From an uncultured Bacteroidales bacterium (GTDB lineage: Bacteria; Bacteroidota; Bacteroidia; Bacteroidales; UBA3824), in NCBI GenBank assembly GCA_937877455.1, contig CALFIU010000028.1:1-35528 (forward strand): a stretch of 35,528 bases of DNA. Direction: 5' to 3'. This document shows, in pieces, positions 33,005-35,528 of this stretch. Both the position numbers and the translations under genes were made by a program. Numbering within the stretch: the stretch's first letter is position 1; each line of letters starts with the position of its first letter. The notes beneath the pieces were generated by a model. The model made no database searches. It worked only from the letters and a program-made list of their open reading frames with translations, and had not been told where the DNA came from.

Positions 33005-34093
33005 TTACCCTTTTATATGTTCAAAAAACTCTAACACATCGTCCCAAGTTTTGTATGGTGATTGTCCAAATTGTAAAAATCCTCCCATAAATTCTTTTGC
33101 ACCGTTGTAAATGCGGTCGTCAATTAGGTAATCTCCATAATTGAGGTTTTTGTGGTGTGTGAGTATCAATCGGCGAAACGCTGGTACACCTAACCATTTT
33201 TGAACCCAAAGCATTTTGTCGGTCCAAGACGAAGGATTGCCGAATGGTGCACTTGAAAGAACGTAGGTGTCGTATTTTAGAGATAAAATTCTAAATGCTT
33301 TTACTGCGCTGGGCAATGGCTCGAGTCGAGAAAAATATCCTGGAATGTCCCAAATATGACCATCGTATTGTTTCAACTCCGTTTCTGTGCATTTGTGAAC
33401 ACCATTTTTGAAATCGACAAGTGTATCGTCGAGGTCTATGTATAGAATTTCGCGTTGACGATTGTTTAATTTGTCGTCAATCCAGTGAATTACAGGAACA
33501 ACCGAATTGTGAAGTATGCTATCGTTGAGTCGGTGTTCACCGTCAAACCAAATGGCGTTCTTGTAGTGTGCAGCAAAAATATCGTGTGTATGTACCAACG
33601 GGTCTTTGTCGCCAAAAAGCCCATACACAAGGTTGCGATGCTCCTCAACGTCGTCTTTTGCAAAACTTCCTTGCATTACTTGCTTAAATTCATCAACTGT
33701 ATCTTGTGTAACCCAAAAGTCTGTTTGTCCGTCTTGCCGCGGATTAAGCCATTTTTGTTTGCCCATTCCGTGCAAGGATTTTATTGTTTCGCCAATTTGA
33801 AAAGCTGGATTAACCAAAATTCTATAAAAACCATACAACTGTTCTGCATAAAAACCACCCATTGAAGTGCCGATAATCAAATCAGGTTTTTGTGTGTCGC
33901 AAATGTTGTGCAACAATTCCATAGAGCGCAATGGGCTTAGTGGCAAGTCAGGAGCAATAATTTCGGCATTTGGAAGAAGTATTCGTAACGATTTTGCAGT
34001 GCCGCTTGCGCCCGACGATGCAAATCCATGTACGTAAAGTATTTTTTTGCCCGACATCATATCAGGATATTGTATGTAATTTTGATTTTCCAT
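33005..34093 (-). CDS. fusion of YqiA/YcfP-like esterase and 5'-nucleotidase-like HAD hydrolase
   Basis: A 362-residue two-domain protein. Residues 1-205 are a YqiA/YcfP-type alpha/beta hydrolase: LYVHGFASSGASG (19-31), nucleophile S77 in GTSMGG, GLFGDKDPLV with D162/D164, and H187 in DGEHRL, a complete triad. Residues 215-362 are a HAD-superfamily domain like 5'(3')-deoxyribonucleotidases: YIDLDDTLVDF with D220 and D222, VLSSAP with S281, LTHHKNL with K315, and DYLIDDR with D325 and D326. All HAD motifs are present, so both halves may be active. There is no signal peptide. It is convergent with the nucleosidase gene, 59 bp apart, with no clear terminator between. A TAATTTTG element at 34116-34123 (minus strand) may be its -7 box. 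Confidence 0.88.
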   Translation of the reverse strand: MENQNYIQYPDMMSGKKILYVHGFASSGASGTAKSLRILLPNAEIIAPDLPLSPLRSMELLHNICDTQKPDLIIGTSMGGFYAEQLYGFYRILVNPAFQIGETIKSLHGMGKQKWLNPRQDGQTDFWVTQDTVDEFKQVMQGSFAKDDVEEHRNLVYGLFGDKDPLVHTHDIFAAHYKNAIWFDGEHRLNDSILHNSVVPVIHWIDDKLNNRQREILYIDLDDTLVDFKNGVHKCTETELKQYDGHIWDIPGYFSRLEPLPSAVKAFRILSLKYDTYVLSSAPFGNPSSWTDKMLWVQKWLGVPAFRRLILTHHKNLNYGDYLIDDRIYNGAKEFMGGFLQFGQSPYKTWDDVLEFFEHIKG

Positions 34094-34115
34094 GCCTAAA
34101 ATTATTATGATGCTG

Positions 34116-34123
34116 CAAAATTA
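34116..34123 (-). promoter_or_regulatory. possible -7 element for the esterase/HAD fusion gene
   Basis: The minus strand reads TAATTTTG, matching TAnnTTTG, 23-30 bp upstream of the ATG at 34093. No TTTG is visible at the usual -33 distance, so this is a weak call. Confidence 0.35.
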
Positions 34124-34270
34124 TATATAATTTTTTTAATTATTGAAGATGCTTAAAAATATATTTGTTGTTATTTTATGGATTTTGCAATATTTCTTTA
34201 ATTGGTAACGTTTTATTTAGGTATTGCATTGTTTGTTTTTTGTAGAAACCTAAAAAAAACTAAAACAAAT

Positions 34271-35170
34271 ATGAAAACTATTTTATTAATAATGTTTGTG
34301 TTGTGTATTTTTGTATGCAACGCCCAAAATAACAGCGATATGATAAAAGAACCAGAAATTTGCGGAGGCTATCGTAGCAACAATCGTACAGTTAGTCCTA
34401 TAGAAAATGTTAAAGGCGAAGTAGAAGAATTGTATTGTGTTTTTTATGATGGTATTAATACCTATGCTTCATTTTTGAAATATGAGTTGAATTTGGATTC
34501 TGCTAATTTTAAGGCTAATATATCGCGTGAGGGTTGTTACGAACCTTTTAAATTTAATACAGAAAATTCACCAAATCTCAAGAAAAAACTTTCTGATGCG
34601 CTAAAAAACAGCGGGTTGTTTAAATTCAACAATTGGAGTGTTCATGTTAATGGTTTGCCGCCTATTGTTGAGTTTTTTATAAGTGCAAAATTTTCAACGG
34701 GCGAAAAATTTTATATGGAGTTTAATGGAGGACGTTCGCCACGAGGATTTGAAGATGCTGTTAATGCTTTTTCTGACGAAATTTTACAATTGACAGGTTA
34801 CACGCCAGAAAAATGTAATCCTTCTAAACCATACGTTAATCCTTTTCTTGGAAGACATCATTTTGTATATTCAAAAAATGGTAAGTTACAACATTTTGAC
34901 TTTATTCTTGAAAATACCACTGGTATCGACAATGCAGAGGTGATATCAACTGGTGATTTTGGTGATTTTCATGCTCGTTGCAACGCATCAAAAGTGAGTG
35001 GACGATACCATTTTTCGTTGAATAGTTATTACGATGATTCTAAGATTAAAAATGTTTCTAAAAATTCGCTTACTGGAATAATTTATAGCAATGCTGGTAA
35101 ACTTTATCTTGAACCGCTTCAAGCAGCACCTTCGTTGACAGACAGAACTGGTATTGCGGAAGATAAGTAA
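34271..35170 (+). CDS. secreted protein of unknown function
   Basis: This 299-residue protein was not recognised. The ATG at 34271 is chosen because it opens a clean signal peptide, MKTILLIMFVLCIFVCNAQ, with the Ala-Gln cleavage site common in this phylum; the longer frame from 34202 has no ATG-type start that precedes a signal. The mature part has four cysteines (in EICGG, LYCVF, GCYEPF and KCNPS), which could form disulphides. A middle segment, PPIVEFFISAKFSTGEKFYM, and the segment HFVYSKNGKLQHFDFILEN suggest beta structure. There are no further membrane segments, no lipobox and no recognisable secretion tail. It stands alone, with no functional hint from its neighbours. Confidence 0.75.
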   Translation: MKTILLIMFVLCIFVCNAQNNSDMIKEPEICGGYRSNNRTVSPIENVKGEVEELYCVFYDGINTYASFLKYELNLDSANFKANISREGCYEPFKFNTENSPNLKKKLSDALKNSGLFKFNNWSVHVNGLPPIVEFFISAKFSTGEKFYMEFNGGRSPRGFEDAVNAFSDEILQLTGYTPEKCNPSKPYVNPFLGRHHFVYSKNGKLQHFDFILENTTGIDNAEVISTGDFGDFHARCNASKVSGRYHFSLNSYYDDSKIKNVSKNSLTGIIYSNAGKLYLEPLQAAPSLTDRTGIAEDK

Positions 35171-35179
35171 CAAATTGTA

Positions 35180-35216
35180 AAAAATATTTGTCTTTATTAC
35201 TTAAAGAAATATTTTT
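35180..35216 (+). terminator. AT-only stem-loop after the secreted protein gene
   Basis: AAAAATATTT (35180-35189) pairs with AAATATTTTT (35207-35216), with an inner CTTTA/TAAAG pairing and further Ts at 35217-35218. It lies 10 bp after the stop codon at 35170. With no G-C core in the main stem it would be a weak terminator. Confidence 0.45.
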
Positions 35217-35388
35217 TTAGAATACTGTTTTTTTATGTTAATAATCTTTGTATATAGTTGGATATAAACATATTAAAACGACTAAAAATATTTTGGATTT
35301 GAGATAGTTATACGCGTTTTAGGTTGTTTTCTATCAGTTAAGACTTTTATATAAAGTCTGTTTTTATTCCTTGTAATGCCAAAATATA
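35217..35388. other. intergenic region without recognised genes
   Basis: AT-rich sequence between the stem-loop and the possible minus-strand reading frame at the window edge. A short inverted repeat, AGACTTTTATATAAAGTCT (35341-35359), is present. No open reading frame, RNA gene or phylum-type promoter was seen. Confidence 0.5.
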
Positions 35389-35528
35389 TCAATGCTTATG
35401 TTTTTCTTGGCAACAAAGAGAATCTTTTTTTGCTAACTCTTGTTCATAATATTGAATATCACCATATTTTGTAGGGGCGGGTTTATGTGCCCGCGCGTTT
35501 TGATGTCGATTCAGATGAAATTGACGTG
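35389..35528 (-). other. possible partial reading frame running off the window
   Basis: The minus strand is open from the window edge to a TGA at 35389-35391. The last 25 or so codons (KYGDIQYYEQELAKKDSLCC, then QEKHKH) look protein-like, but the preceding codons are the REP-like repeat read as protein (ARAHKPAPT). It may be the 3' end of a gene extended by a repeat insertion, or a chance frame. No family was recognised. Confidence 0.3.
35471..35494. repeat. REP-like GC-rich hairpin repeat
   Basis: GTAGGGGCGGGTTTATGTG is followed by CCCGC, forming GCGGG (35477-35481) paired with CCCGC (35490-35494) across an 8-nt loop. It is strikingly GC-rich against the AT-rich surroundings. It matches the GTAGGGGCGGGT...GCCCGC repeat type that I remember as dispersed in many bacterial genomes. 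It looks like an interspersed, probably mobile, palindromic element. Confidence 0.65.

Noticed and set aside
34148..34207. 19-codon hydrophobic mini-frame upstream of the secreted protein gene
   Set aside because: Too short and low in complexity to support as a gene; there is no conserved signal or promoter.
1..35528. tRNA or rRNA genes, CRISPR arrays, insertion sequences, phage integrases
   Set aside because: No TPsiC-like tRNA arm (GGTTCGAATCC type) in a foldable context, no regularly spaced short repeats, and no transposase or integrase reading frame were found; the only long repeats are the pair around the Fic gene.

Overview
The window is a piece of a Bacteroidetes chromosome, probably Bacteroidales. 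The DNA is AT-rich and start codons lack Shine-Dalgarno sequences. Several genes are preceded by the Bacteroidetes sigma-ABfr promoter pattern (TTTG, about 19 bp, TAnnTTTG). The gene content also fits: rpoB-rpoC followed by a DUF3467 gene, a one-protein hybrid two-component system (HTCS), a debranching-enzyme / glycogen-synthase / GH57 cluster, and FISUMP-type lipoproteins.

Layout. (1) 1-8622: rpoB, rpoC and a DUF3467 gene, with hairpins after rpoB and rpoC. (2) 8759-13273: a tightly packed surface-glycan operon under one good promoter. It encodes a HisC/CobD-like PLP enzyme, an embedded PIN-domain toxin-antitoxin pair, a LicC-like nucleotidyltransferase, a LicD-family phosphotransferase and a GT4 glycosyltransferase. 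(3) 13281-16538: a DUF4143 ATPase with its own promoter in a palindrome-rich region, a WaaE-like GT2, and a convergent GT4. (4) 16607-17910: a class II Fic gene bracketed by two nearly identical ~72 bp direct repeats exactly 1230 bp apart. (5) 18116-25164: a GH31 lipoprotein with a PA14 insertion, convergent with a 1360-residue HTCS; a perfect 23-bp-stem terminator lies between them. (6) 25287-31152: a GntR-type regulator, divergent from a debranching-enzyme homologue, a glycogen-synthase-like GT and a GH57 protein. (7) 31193-35170: a FISUMP lipoprotein, a minus-strand gene remnant, a nucleosidase with a signal peptide, a YqiA-esterase/HAD-nucleotidase fusion and an unknown secreted protein. 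(8) 35171-35528: mostly non-coding, with a REP-like hairpin.

How genes work together. The aminotransferase, nucleotidyltransferase and LicD genes suggest a pathway that makes a small phospho-amino-alcohol, activates it with CTP and attaches it to a surface glycan; the exact molecule is unknown. In the glycogen cluster the synthase keeps its recognisable catalytic motifs. Both the debranching-enzyme and the GH57 homologue appear to have lost theirs, so the cluster may encode a synthase with two non-catalytic partners.

The strongest candidates for something new are the aminotransferase/LicC/LicD operon, the repeat-flanked Fic cassette and the pseudoenzyme-like glycogen cluster. All family assignments come from reading the translated sequence against remembered motifs; no database search was possible.
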